DNA of 12,375 nt from Bryobacterales bacterium (lineage in GTDB: Bacteria > Acidobacteriota > Terriglobia > Bryobacterales > Bryobacteraceae). The position numbers were made by a program, and so were the translations under genes. Of the stretch, positions 6,473 through 12,375 are shown one piece after another. Below the pieces are notes generated by a model. The model was not told the origin of the DNA and made no database searches. It saw only the letters and a list, made by a program, of their open reading frames with translations. Numbering within the stretch: position 1 is the stretch's first letter; every line of letters begins with the position of its first letter. Location: positions 1 to 12,375 of the forward strand of contig JAOAPP010000701.1 in NCBI GenBank assembly GCA_025462985.1, read 5' to 3'.

Positions 6473-6910
6473 ATGCCGAACCGCATTCGCGATCTCATAA
6501 CGGAACCGCTCAGCATGGATTACGTGAAACGTAGGACAGAGGAGGGGTGGGTTGCTACCGCAGTGGAGTGGGCGCACGGTTCCACCGCTCCACAACCCGG
6601 CGCGGCAGAACAGCCGGCATTCGAAGAAGTTCCTTACGGACAGCGCGTCTCCGGCGACTGCAGGCACTTGATGGAAGATCCGCAGGAGATGAACCTCCTG
6701 GTTCTGATCTATGAAAAGGTCGTCGCGGGCTGGCGCCCGGCGAAGATTGCGATCGAACTGAACAGCCGCGGCTACCGTACCCGCAGCGGCGCACAATGGA
6801 CGCCGGGTGCTGTGTTCGACTTGATGCCTCGCCTGATCGAACTCAGCCCGAAGTTCGCGGCCCGCCCCGATTGGCCGGCCCGACGCGCCACCCTCCAAAT
6901 CACAACCTAA
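6473..6910 (+). CDS. small protein with resolvase/recombinase-like C-terminal domain
   Basis: From the ATG at 6473 (GGAG about 10 bases upstream) the protein has 145 residues. The N-terminal part (IRDLITEPLSMDYVKRRTEE) is followed by a Pro/Ala-rich linker (about 35-50), then VPYGQRVSGDCRHL (53-66). The C-terminal part EKVVAGWRPAKIAIELNSRG plus YRTRSGAQWTP (81-111) resembles the Recombinase domain (PF07508) of large serine recombinases, which reads IA..LN..G..TR.G..W....V. No serine recombinase catalytic domain is present, and the compact ordered architecture suggests a free-standing conserved family, probably DNA binding, rather than a fragment. I associate it with Acidobacteriota from memory. 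Its TAA overlaps the stop of the convergent NIPSNAP gene by 4 bases. An upstream ATG at 6443 is possible but less well supported. Confidence 0.75.
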   Translation: MPNRIRDLITEPLSMDYVKRRTEEGWVATAVEWAHGSTAPQPGAAEQPAFEEVPYGQRVSGDCRHLMEDPQEMNLLVLIYEKVVAGWRPAKIAIELNSRGYRTRSGAQWTPGAVFDLMPRLIELSPKFAARPDWPARRATLQITT

Positions 6911-7728
6911 ATCTGCGAATAGGACTTCGGATTCAGAACCAAGTTCGTTACGTTTGAGACGATCGACTCATAATTGAATTTCGGAGAGCTGACCAACTTC
7001 TTCCAGTCCGGATCGGAGCTGAATGCCTTCCAAAGGTCGTTCATCTGCGCGAGATCGGGATAGCTCAGCATGTAAGTGAGATTCGGGAGGCGTGGGCCCA
7101 CCAGGGTGTCACCATAGAAGACTCCCCAAAATCCTGCTTTTCTGAAAATCTCGAACTCGCCACTGTGAAACATCTCCACCTTGCGAACGTGGGCAGCGTT
7201 GCTGGGGCTCTCATAAGTGCGCAGCTGGAAAATGCGATTGCCCTTTGAAGCGGTCACGGGAGGAACGGTCAGTTTAGGATAGCCTTCAAAGGCGATCATG
7301 AGCTGGCTTTCGATGCGCAGGTAGGCAGGTTCTTTGGCCGGCGCTGTCCAAAACGGCTTCGCCGCTTCCATGAATTGCTGATCCTGGGATAGGTGCAACT
7401 CGGCCGTAACTAGTGCTTCCAGCGAAGGACTGGGGAGGAGCAGGTAAATGGACGGCGTTTCCGGCCCGATAAAAAGGCTGAAAGCGCCGATAGGGGTCAC
7501 GCCCAGGCGGTTCAACGCCGGGATGAGCGCCTGCTCAAGATAAGCGTCGGTCAGTTTCTCCTGAGGGCCGGACTGCAGATGGTACTTGCGCAATTCGTAA
7601 TACTCGCGGGAGTTTCCTCCAGCGCCTGCCGTCTGTGCAGCTGCTGCATTCAAGGCAAGCGCCGAGGCCGCCAGTGATGATCCCAAAAATTGACGTCGTT
7701 CCAAAGTTGATCTCCTGAGTTTGGTCAT
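6907..7728 (-). CDS. Tat-exported tandem NIPSNAP-domain protein
   Basis: From the ATG at 7728 the protein has 273 residues. It begins MTKLRRSTLERRQFLGSSL followed by an Ala-rich hydrophobic stretch, a twin-arginine (Tat) signal with RRQFLG at 11-16, so it is exported folded. Two NIPSNAP-type ferredoxin-like domains follow. The first starts at YYELRKYHLQSG and the second at IFQLRTYESPSN, with the typical FWGVFYGDTLVGPRLPNLTY segment. The role of bacterial NIPSNAP proteins is unsettled; periplasmic tandem forms with a Tat signal are frequent in Planctomycetes and Acidobacteriota. The frame is open to 7821, but that extension would push the Tat motif far from the N-terminus, so 7728 is preferred. 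It is divergent from the small acidic protein gene at 7775, with 46 bases between them. Confidence 0.9.
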   Translation of the reverse strand: MTKLRRSTLERRQFLGSSLAASALALNAAAAQTAGAGGNSREYYELRKYHLQSGPQEKLTDAYLEQALIPALNRLGVTPIGAFSLFIGPETPSIYLLLPSPSLEALVTAELHLSQDQQFMEAAKPFWTAPAKEPAYLRIESQLMIAFEGYPKLTVPPVTASKGNRIFQLRTYESPSNAAHVRKVEMFHSGEFEIFRKAGFWGVFYGDTLVGPRLPNLTYMLSYPDLAQMNDLWKAFSSDPDWKKLVSSPKFNYESIVSNVTNLVLNPKSYSQI

Positions 7729-7774
7729 AACGATTCTATCTAGGCGTAATATCAAGCTGAGAGCAGGTGAGAAT

Positions 7775-7918
7775 ATGGCAGAACCCAAACCAAATCCAAA
7801 ACCGACCGAAGAAGATATCAACGATCCAAAGCAGCAGGAGCAGAATATGGATCGCGACGGGCGCGAGCGCTACCCGGACGAACAAGCGGACAGTATCGGC
7901 TCTGCCGGGCGGAAGTAG
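7775..7918 (+). CDS. small acidic hydrophilic protein (47 aa)
   Basis: From the ATG at 7775 the protein begins MAEPKPNPKPTEEDINDP, continues in a hydrophilic Asp/Glu/Gln-rich run and ends DSIGSAGRK. It has no membrane segment, Cys or known domain, and is probably intrinsically disordered. The start is well supported: AGGTGAG lies about 4-5 bases before the ATG, a good Shine-Dalgarno sequence. The TPR gene starts 3 bases after its stop, so both are likely one transcript. The frame is open upstream to 7721 but without that ribosome binding site. I do not recognise the family. Confidence 0.65.
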   Translation: MAEPKPNPKPTEEDINDPKQQEQNMDRDGRERYPDEQADSIGSAGRK

Positions 7919-7921
7919 GGT

Positions 7922-8239
7922 ATGGCTACGAACCGGCTGGAAATACTAACGCAAATGGTGCGGCAGGACCCGAGTAACACGTTTGCGCGTTACGGCCTGG
8001 CAATGGAGCATTCGAACGGCGGAGATCTCGCCAAAGCCGTGGAGGAGTTCGAGACGCTGCTGCGGCAGGATGAGAACTACGCCGCTGCATACTTTCATGG
8101 CGGTCAGGCGCTCGAGAAATTAGGCAAAATCGCCGAGGCGCGAGACATGTACGAGAAAGGGATCGAAGCCGCAACACGCAAGGGCGACGCGCATACTCGC
8201 GCCGAGATCGAAGCCGCTTTGAACCTGCTTCCGCTCTAG
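7922..8239 (+). CDS. tetratricopeptide repeat protein
   Basis: This 105-residue cytoplasmic protein has no signal peptide. It is built of helical TPR units: one around NTFARYGLAMEHSNGGDLAKAVEEF (19-43), the next around AAAYFHGGQALEKLGKIAEARDMYEKGIEAA (54-84), each with the TPR pattern of small/aromatic residues (A-x-Y/F, G at position 8, A at 20, Y/F before the end). A short C-terminal helix (THTRAEIE) caps it. Small stand-alone TPR proteins usually mediate protein contacts; the partner cannot be told from the sequence. It follows the acidic 47-residue gene by 3 bases, and the tRNA-His gene begins 35 bases behind its stop. Confidence 0.85.
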   Translation: MATNRLEILTQMVRQDPSNTFARYGLAMEHSNGGDLAKAVEEFETLLRQDENYAAAYFHGGQALEKLGKIAEARDMYEKGIEAATRKGDAHTRAEIEAALNLLPL

Positions 8240-8274
8240 CACGAGGCCCGGATGCTAAACTCAAGTTTGTTGCG

Positions 8275-8351
8275 GCGGCTGTAGCTCAGTCGGTAGTAGC
8301 GCCAGATTGTGGTTCTGGATGTCGTGGGTTCGATTCCCACCAGCCGCCCCA
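8275..8351 (+). tRNA. tRNA-His (anticodon GTG), CCA encoded
   Basis: A cloverleaf can be drawn. The acceptor stem pairs GCGGCTG (8275-8281) with CAGCCGC (8341-8347). The anticodon stem is CCAGA/TCTGG around the loop TTGTGGT, giving anticodon GTG. The T-arm is GTGGG-TTCGATT-CCCAC. C73 (8348) is followed by an encoded CCA (8349-8351). The base before the acceptor stem, G at 8274, is the expected histidine identity element G-1, facing C73. The D-arm is unusual: GCTC-AGTCGGTAGT-AGC has one extra T compared with the normal GGTAGAGC, leaving a 3-bp stem and a C-T mismatch. Confidence 0.93.
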
Positions 8352-8370
8352 AAGCCCGCCAGCTTCTTTC

Positions 8371-9126
8371 CTACTTCCGGCCAAATTTTTTCAGCATATC
8401 CGGCCAAAACTCTTTTAGCACGTTAGAAGCGGCGTCGACCCCGAGCTGGCTGACGAGCTTTACGCCGGCGTCGGTTGCATTGCGGTTGTCCGGGTAGTAG
8501 GACTGTGAGATAGCCACCGCCGTCGAATTCCCAAGAACTTCCGAAAAATTAAATCCGCTGGATCCCGAATCGTTGTGGGTCCAGAAGATCTGCCCGGTGG
8601 CATAGCTGATGCGACGGCCGACGCTTCCGCGCCCGCGACGGAAATAGCGAGGGTCCTGATGCAGCAGCGACGGGAAAATTGCCTCAGTCATGTAGTCTCC
8701 GATTACAAAGTCCGCATAGGAAGTCCCGAAGTAGCGTGCATATCCAGCGACGCCTTGTCCGAAAGAGGGGCTGGCATCGCTGATCTGCGATTCGCCAGCA
8801 AACGCAAACGCCAAAGAAACCGTGCCGCGATCAAAGGCGTCCTGGCTGGCGATCTTGAACTTTTCGCGAGTTGTCAGAGGTTTGTAGTTCTGCAAACACG
8901 GCGAGGTCCGGTAGTTCGGAACGATCCCAAAGATACGCTTCGACTCTGTTGGATCTGAAGATGCGCAGGGAGACGATGGATCGGGCCTGACCGCTCCCGG
9001 TTGCGGCACTTTCTGCGGAGGCTGCGCATACGAAAGGCCGCAGGCCAATGCTGAAAAGCACACGATGGACGCGACGAGCCGCCGAGCGCGCGGAAGAAGA
9101 CCGTGGAGCGAGGGGAATAAAGTCAT
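8371..9126 (-). CDS. conserved exported protein of an acidobacterial-type family
   Basis: From the ATG at 9126 the protein has 251 residues, with an N-terminal signal peptide (basic LLPRARRLVAS, then IVCFSALACGLSYAQ). A Pro-rich linker with Cys residues follows, and then a compact conserved domain containing RIFGIVPNYRTSPCLQNYKP, LTTREKFKIASQDAFDRGTV, SFGQGVAGYARYFGTSYAD, HQDPRYFRRGRGS and FNFSEVLGNSTAVAISQSYY. I recognise these blocks from many acidobacterial genomes, where the family is annotated as hypothetical; its function is unknown. The Gly-, aromatic- and small-residue-rich pattern could suit an outer-membrane or periplasmic protein, which is inference only. The open frame reaches 9249, but that would overlap the neighbouring gene and precede the signal peptide by over 40 residues, so 9126 is preferred. 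It follows the gene at 9176-9592 by 49 bases on the same strand. Confidence 0.8.
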   Translation of the reverse strand: MTLFPSLHGLLPRARRLVASIVCFSALACGLSYAQPPQKVPQPGAVRPDPSSPCASSDPTESKRIFGIVPNYRTSPCLQNYKPLTTREKFKIASQDAFDRGTVSLAFAFAGESQISDASPSFGQGVAGYARYFGTSYADFVIGDYMTEAIFPSLLHQDPRYFRRGRGSVGRRISYATGQIFWTHNDSGSSGFNFSEVLGNSTAVAISQSYYPDNRNATDAGVKLVSQLGVDAASNVLKEFWPDMLKKFGRK

Positions 9127-9175
9127 CCCTCTTTTGATGCTCCCGGCCTCTTCGAGTTCCACATATGAGTCCGCG

Positions 9176-9592
9176 TCAGCGCGCAACAGGCTGCTCGACC
9201 GTAGACTGAAGGCTTTCGATGGTCTTTTCCTGAGCCTGAATCTCAACACGCTCCTTTTTGAGGTCCAGGCGAATTCGGGAATACAGATTCATGTAAATAT
9301 TAGCGATCCAGACAAGTGCAAAAAACGAGATCAAATATCCCCGCCAGTCGGAATACAACAATTTGAATCCTGTGACGAACAAGAAGAAGATTGTGACGTA
9401 ATGGCTGAAGCAGTATTCACACGTAAAAAGATAGAAGAATTTACGTTTGATGAGGCGATCACACTCCTCGCTGTTCTTCTTGCACCAGTCCCGCGGCTCG
9501 CGGAAGACTTCTTCATGTGTTACGGTCCACGCTATGCACGCAACGGGCAGGCCGAGGATAAGTAGAAACGCTATTTGTTCGCCGATTGTCAT
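9176..9592 (-). CDS. conserved Cys-containing membrane protein
   Basis: This 138-residue protein has three likely membrane helices: about 6-23 (IAFLLILGLPVACIAW), 66-80 (VTIFFLFVTGFKLLY) and 86-103. A C-terminal charged amphipathic helix (about 106-134, containing KKERVEIQAQEKTIESLQ) could form a coiled coil. Between helix 1 and helix 2 lie C37, C44 and the motif FTCEYCFSHY with C58, C61 and H64, a possible metal-binding or redox site at the membrane surface. I recall similar TCEYCFSHYV proteins from Acidobacteriota and other soil bacteria, with no assigned function. The ATG at 9592 lacks a strong ribosome binding site (AAGA only). It lies upstream of the exported protein gene at 8371-9126 and may share its transcript. 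Confidence 0.75.
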   Translation of the reverse strand: MTIGEQIAFLLILGLPVACIAWTVTHEEVFREPRDWCKKNSEECDRLIKRKFFYLFTCEYCFSHYVTIFFLFVTGFKLLYSDWRGYLISFFALVWIANIYMNLYSRIRLDLKKERVEIQAQEKTIESLQSTVEQPVAR

Positions 9593-9649
9593 TCGTCTTG
9601 ATAAGAGCTATTGCCCGGTATCCTTCTAGATGCGGTTTAGTGGGATTCC

Positions 9650-10414
9650 ATGTCGACTAGGGCTGAGTTGGGCGCCAGGCGACCCACAGGAAAGGATAGA
9701 TTCCAATTTGTGATGGCCAGCTTACTCCGCCACAACAGGCGTTCTGTCAACCAAATCTTTGCCACCGTGCTGGTAGCTGCTATGGTTTCTGTCGGCTCCG
9801 GTGCATGTCAAGGGCGTCAGCGTGGGCAGCGCCACGAGAAAGGCCAAGCCGGGAGATTCGATTCTTATGTGCTTGCCCTGTCGTGGGCTCCTGCGTTTTG
9901 CGCCCAGGAAGACAGCAATCGAAGCTCCAGAGAGTGCGATGCGCGACGGCACGTCGGCTTTGTGGTTCATGGGCTGTGGCCGCAAGGCAGCGAGGGGGCT
10001 CCATTGGAGTATTGCCGGGGCGTACCGCCTGTTTCGCACGCCATTGTTGAAGACATGCTGAAAATCATGCCGGAACGAAGCCTGATTCAGCACGAATGGC
10101 GAGCCCACGGGTCTTGCAGCGGATTGTCCGCACGCGATTATTTCGCGGCCGTAAAGAAGGCGTATTCGCGCGTGGCGGTCCCCCAGCAGTTTGGATATCA
10201 CGGGCGGCGGATTGACGCGAAGCCGGCTGACGTGGAGCAACTTTTTCAGGCCGCGGGGAGCCTTGGCGATGCGGCTGGAGTTCGTGTGGCATGCAGGGGC
10301 GGCGAGCTGACCGAAGTCAGAATCTGCCTGTCCCGCAGCCTGGAGCCGATCCCGTGCTCCAACAACCTCCGCGAGTGCCCCGCGTCACGCGTTCTTGTCA
10401 GACCGATTCCCTGA
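9650..10414 (+). CDS. secreted ribonuclease T2 family protein
   Basis: This is an endoribonuclease of the T2/RNase I family, which cleaves RNA through 2',3'-cyclic intermediates outside the cytoplasm. Both catalytic signatures are present in the 254-residue frame: CAS I as FVVHGLWPQ (104-112, His107) and CAS II as HEWRAHGSC (148-156, with His148, Glu149 and His153). SYVLALSWAPAFC (72-84) is the usual first strand, and several Cys residues suit disulfides. The N-terminus holds a signal sequence (IFATVLVAAMVSVGSGA, about 36-52). The ATG at 9713 (Met22) would give a more normal signal-peptide n-region than the ATG at 9650, so either start is possible. In the oxidising periplasm it could salvage nucleotides from RNA. 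It precedes zwf by 40 bases on the same strand, with no obvious metabolic link. Confidence 0.92.
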   Translation: MSTRAELGARRPTGKDRFQFVMASLLRHNRRSVNQIFATVLVAAMVSVGSGACQGRQRGQRHEKGQAGRFDSYVLALSWAPAFCAQEDSNRSSRECDARRHVGFVVHGLWPQGSEGAPLEYCRGVPPVSHAIVEDMLKIMPERSLIQHEWRAHGSCSGLSARDYFAAVKKAYSRVAVPQQFGYHGRRIDAKPADVEQLFQAAGSLGDAAGVRVACRGGELTEVRICLSRSLEPIPCSNNLRECPASRVLVRPIP

Positions 10415-10446
10415 TGATGGATGCTCCTGAAAGCGTCAACGAAGGT

Positions 10447-10451
10447 GGAGG
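10447..10451 (+). promoter_or_regulatory. strong ribosome binding site of zwf
   Basis: GGAGG lies 3 bases before the ATG at 10455, in the context GGTGGAGGAAAATG. It is the clearest Shine-Dalgarno sequence in the window and fixes the zwf start. Confidence 0.6.
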
Positions 10452-10454
10452 AAA

Positions 10455-11987
10455 ATGCCTGACCGTTTAATGACCGAGCCCCGGCCTACAGGTCCCTGCG
10501 CGATGGTGATTTTTGGCGCAGCCGGCGATCTGACCAGGAGGCTGGTAGTTCCAGCACTGTACAACCTGGTGATTTCTAAACTCCTGCCGGAGCAGTTTGC
10601 TCTTATTGGCCTCGACTTGGCGGACCGCAGCGACGAGGACTGGCGGCAGTCCCTCAGAGAAATGACTGCGGAGTTTATCAGGGCCGCGGGGCAGGAAGCC
10701 AAGCTGGATGAGAACGCCTGGAGCTGGATCTCAACCAGAATGAGCTACCTGCAGGGGGATCTCAATAATCCGGAAACATACGAAGCCCTGAAGGCCAAAC
10801 TGTCGGAGGTCGACGCAACTTCCGGTACCGGTGCCAACTATTTGTTTTACTTGGCGATAGCGGACCGGTTCTTTGGCCCCGTGGTCGAGCATCTTGGACG
10901 ATCGGGGCTGGCACAAATAACCGATCACTACTGGCGACGTATCGTTGTAGAGAAGCCCTTCGGACACGATCTTGAATCCGCTCGCGCGTTGAATGCTCAG
11001 ATTCTGAAAGTGGTGAACGAGAATCAGATCTATCGGATCGATCACTTCCTGGGCAAAGAGACGGTGCAGAACATCATGATGTTCCGATTTGCGAACGGAA
11101 TGTTCGAGCACCTGTGGAATCGTGACCGTATCGACCACGTCCAGATCACTGTCGCGGAAACGGTCGGAGTAGAAAAGCGAGGCAAGTTCTACGAGCAGAC
11201 CGGAGGCCTCCGCGACATGGTTCCCAATCACCTCTTTCAGCTCGTCGCGATGACTGCGATGGAGGCTCCCAACTCGTTCAACGCTGATGCCGTGCGCTCA
11301 GAGAAGGAGAAAGTAATCGAGGCGATACGAGTCTGCAAGCCGGATGAAGTTTCCTGTGCGGCCGTGAGAGGCCAGTACGGTCCGGGCCAAATTGGCGGGA
11401 AAAAAGTTCCGGGATATCGTCAGGAGCCCGATGTCTCTCCCGACTCTCATATCGAGACGTACGTTGCGATGAAACTCACGATTGAGAACTGGCGCTGGGC
11501 GGGGGTTCCTTTCTTCATAAGAACCGGGAAACGCATGGCTGCCAGAAAGACTCAGATCGCAATTCGTTTTCGGGGCAGTCCCGCCACCCTGTTTCGGGGA
11601 ACTCAGGTGCGAGAACCCGCGCCCAACTGGCTTCTACTCCGGATCCAGCCGGACGAGGGCATCGCGCTGGAGTTCGGAGCGAAAATTCCCGGACCGGTGA
11701 TGAAGCTTGGCGATGTCCGGATGGACTTTAAATACAAGGATTATTTCGGCGCGACCCCGCGCACTGGCTACGAGACATTGCTGTACGACATCATCATAGG
11801 AGACGCAACGCTGTTCCAACGGGCTGACAACGTGGAAGCGGGATGGCGGGTCGTACAGCCAGTTCTCGATTTCTGGACGAGCAACACACCAGCCAACTTT
11901 CCGAATTACTCAGCCGGGAGCCAGGGTCCGTCTATCGGGGACGAATTGCTGGCTGGCGAGGGGTGCGCCTGGAGACCGATCAACTGA
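10455..11987 (+). CDS. zwf: glucose-6-phosphate 1-dehydrogenase
   Basis: This cytoplasmic enzyme oxidises glucose 6-phosphate to 6-phosphogluconolactone with NADP(+), the entry to the oxidative pentose phosphate and Entner-Doudoroff routes. The 510 residues match the family length. The nucleotide-binding start is FGAAGDLTRRL (20-30), then VVEKPFG (164-170), the substrate-binding RIDHFLGKE (194-202; consensus RIDHYLGKE) and GGLRDMVPNHLFQL (250-263). The C-terminal domain has SHIETYVAMKL, WRWAGVPFFIRTGKRM and a final WRPIN. All key positions look intact. It has a strong ribosome binding site. The usual partners pgl and gnd are not adjacent: directly behind the stop a GH125 remnant runs in from the other strand, so the end of any former operon may have been lost. 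Confidence 0.97.
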   Translation: MPDRLMTEPRPTGPCAMVIFGAAGDLTRRLVVPALYNLVISKLLPEQFALIGLDLADRSDEDWRQSLREMTAEFIRAAGQEAKLDENAWSWISTRMSYLQGDLNNPETYEALKAKLSEVDATSGTGANYLFYLAIADRFFGPVVEHLGRSGLAQITDHYWRRIVVEKPFGHDLESARALNAQILKVVNENQIYRIDHFLGKETVQNIMMFRFANGMFEHLWNRDRIDHVQITVAETVGVEKRGKFYEQTGGLRDMVPNHLFQLVAMTAMEAPNSFNADAVRSEKEKVIEAIRVCKPDEVSCAAVRGQYGPGQIGGKKVPGYRQEPDVSPDSHIETYVAMKLTIENWRWAGVPFFIRTGKRMAARKTQIAIRFRGSPATLFRGTQVREPAPNWLLLRIQPDEGIALEFGAKIPGPVMKLGDVRMDFKYKDYFGATPRTGYETLLYDIIIGDATLFQRADNVEAGWRVVQPVLDFWTSNTPANFPNYSAGSQGPSIGDELLAGEGCAWRPIN

Positions 11988-11993
11988 GGGGGT

Positions 11994-12375
11994 GCCTAGC
12001 CCTTCGTGCGGGCCCCCGGTTCCCTGCCCGGCCTTGCCTACGAGAAGTAAGGATTGTCTTTGCTCCAGACGGCAGCGCGCGTACGCAGATACAACGGATC
12101 ACTAATGGCACAGCAATCCAGGTAAAGGCAGACTCAGCAGGCTGGGCGCGCTGGCGTCGTCCATGAATAACTGGTTGCCGTAGCCATCCACTTCGTACGC
12201 CCAGACTTCGCCGCGAGCCGCGCTTTCCATATGCGCGTGTTGGTCCAGCGCCGCCTGGATCTCTCGCGACAGCTTGGCGCATTCGGTTGCGGACGCTATG
12301 TCCTTGAGATCGTTCTGGAATTATTCCGCATGCATCATCGGAGCGCCTGAACATGGAATGAATCAGGCCAACTGG
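11994..12375 (-). pseudogene. GH125 glycoside hydrolase (exo-alpha-1,6-mannosidase type), decayed C-terminal part
   Basis: No single frame is intact, but four consecutive minus-strand pieces in changing frames match the C-terminal half of glycoside hydrolase family 125 in order. Piece 1 (12375 to about 12325) reads GLIHSMFRRSDDAC. Piece 2 (12320-12102) reads EVWAYEVDGYGNQ and MDDASAPSLLSLP and ends in a stop. Piece 3 (12103-12041) reads SDPLYLRTRAAVWSKDNPYF. Piece 4 (12041-11994) reads VGKAGQGTGGPHEGLG. Family members read SMFRPSDDA, YEVDG.GN, MDDAN.PSLLSLPYLG, DNPYF and G.GGPH.GLG. About 20-30 residues are missing between pieces 1 and 2, and at least two further frameshifts follow. Similarity ends at 11994, 7 bases from the zwf stop, so the last part of the gene is deleted. 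The 5' portion lies beyond the right edge. Confidence 0.75.

Noticed and set aside
9127..9249. N-terminal extension of the 8371-9126 gene
   Set aside because: It would place over 40 residues before the signal peptide and overlap the upstream gene at 9176-9592.
9776..9810. Lipoprotein signal in the RNase T2 protein (VGSGAC)
   Set aside because: The residue three before the Cys is Gly, not Leu/Val/Ile, so it is not a convincing lipobox.
11843..12354. Open frames at 11843-12166 (plus) and 11980-12354 (minus)
   Set aside because: The first is a shadow of zwf and the GH125 remnant; the second is mostly a wrong frame of that remnant and shows real sequence only in its first residues.
1..12375. 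CRISPR array, prophage, toxin-antitoxin pair, biosynthetic cluster or other new multi-gene system
   Set aside because: No regularly spaced repeats, phage structural genes, toxin-antitoxin-like pairs or clustered biosynthetic enzymes are visible; the intact genes are mainly housekeeping and single uncharacterised families.

Overview
The window looks like chromosomal DNA of a GC-rich soil-type bacterium, most likely an Acidobacteriota member of the Solibacter/Bryobacter kind. This is inferred from remembered family distributions, not from a search. Three genes belong to families I associate with Acidobacteriota: the secreted protein at 8371-9126, the Cys-containing membrane protein at 9176-9592 and the recombinase-like small protein at 6473-6910. 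A Tat-exported double NIPSNAP protein fits the same picture.

Layout. Positions 1-811 are a gene-poor, decayed stretch: a PAS-domain remnant with an internal deletion (12-188, minus), about 460 bases with nothing convincing, and a possible 52-residue secreted basic peptide (653-811). Positions 818-2377 (minus) hold a 3-methyladenine DNA glycosylase gene followed after 6 bases by a class A beta-lactamase-like serine hydrolase. Positions 2413-4632 (plus) form a tight three-gene operon, thpR-plsY-gpsA. GpsA makes sn-glycerol 3-phosphate and PlsY acylates it, so two consecutive steps of phospholipid synthesis are encoded side by side with a 2'-5' RNA ligase-like phosphodiesterase. A Nudix hydrolase (4619-5170, minus) overlaps the end of gpsA tail to tail, and a DUF2071/YqjF-type gene diverges from it (5220-5945).

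Positions 5946-6472 are a scar. They hold the C-terminal end of a REP-associated (RAYT) transposase, a cluster of short CCGGTTTC-type repeats, and perhaps the last codons of another broken gene on the minus strand. Then come the recombinase-domain small protein (6473-6910), the convergent Tat-exported NIPSNAP protein, a 47-residue acidic small protein plus TPR protein pair, and a tRNA-His with encoded CCA and an odd D-arm. Two minus-strand genes for exported or membrane proteins follow. On the plus strand come a secreted RNase T2 and zwf (glucose-6-phosphate dehydrogenase). From just after the zwf stop to the right edge lies a frameshifted, internally deleted C-terminal remnant of a GH125 glycoside hydrolase on the minus strand.

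I found no new defence, secretion or biosynthetic system. The most noteworthy signals are the three gene remnants (PAS, RAYT, GH125), which are largely invisible to start-to-stop ORF calling. Also worth a look are the beta-lactamase fold protein with no recognisable omega-loop glutamate motif, the tRNA-His with a shortened D-stem, and the uncharacterised acidobacterial-type families. Most of the rest is ordinary housekeeping DNA.
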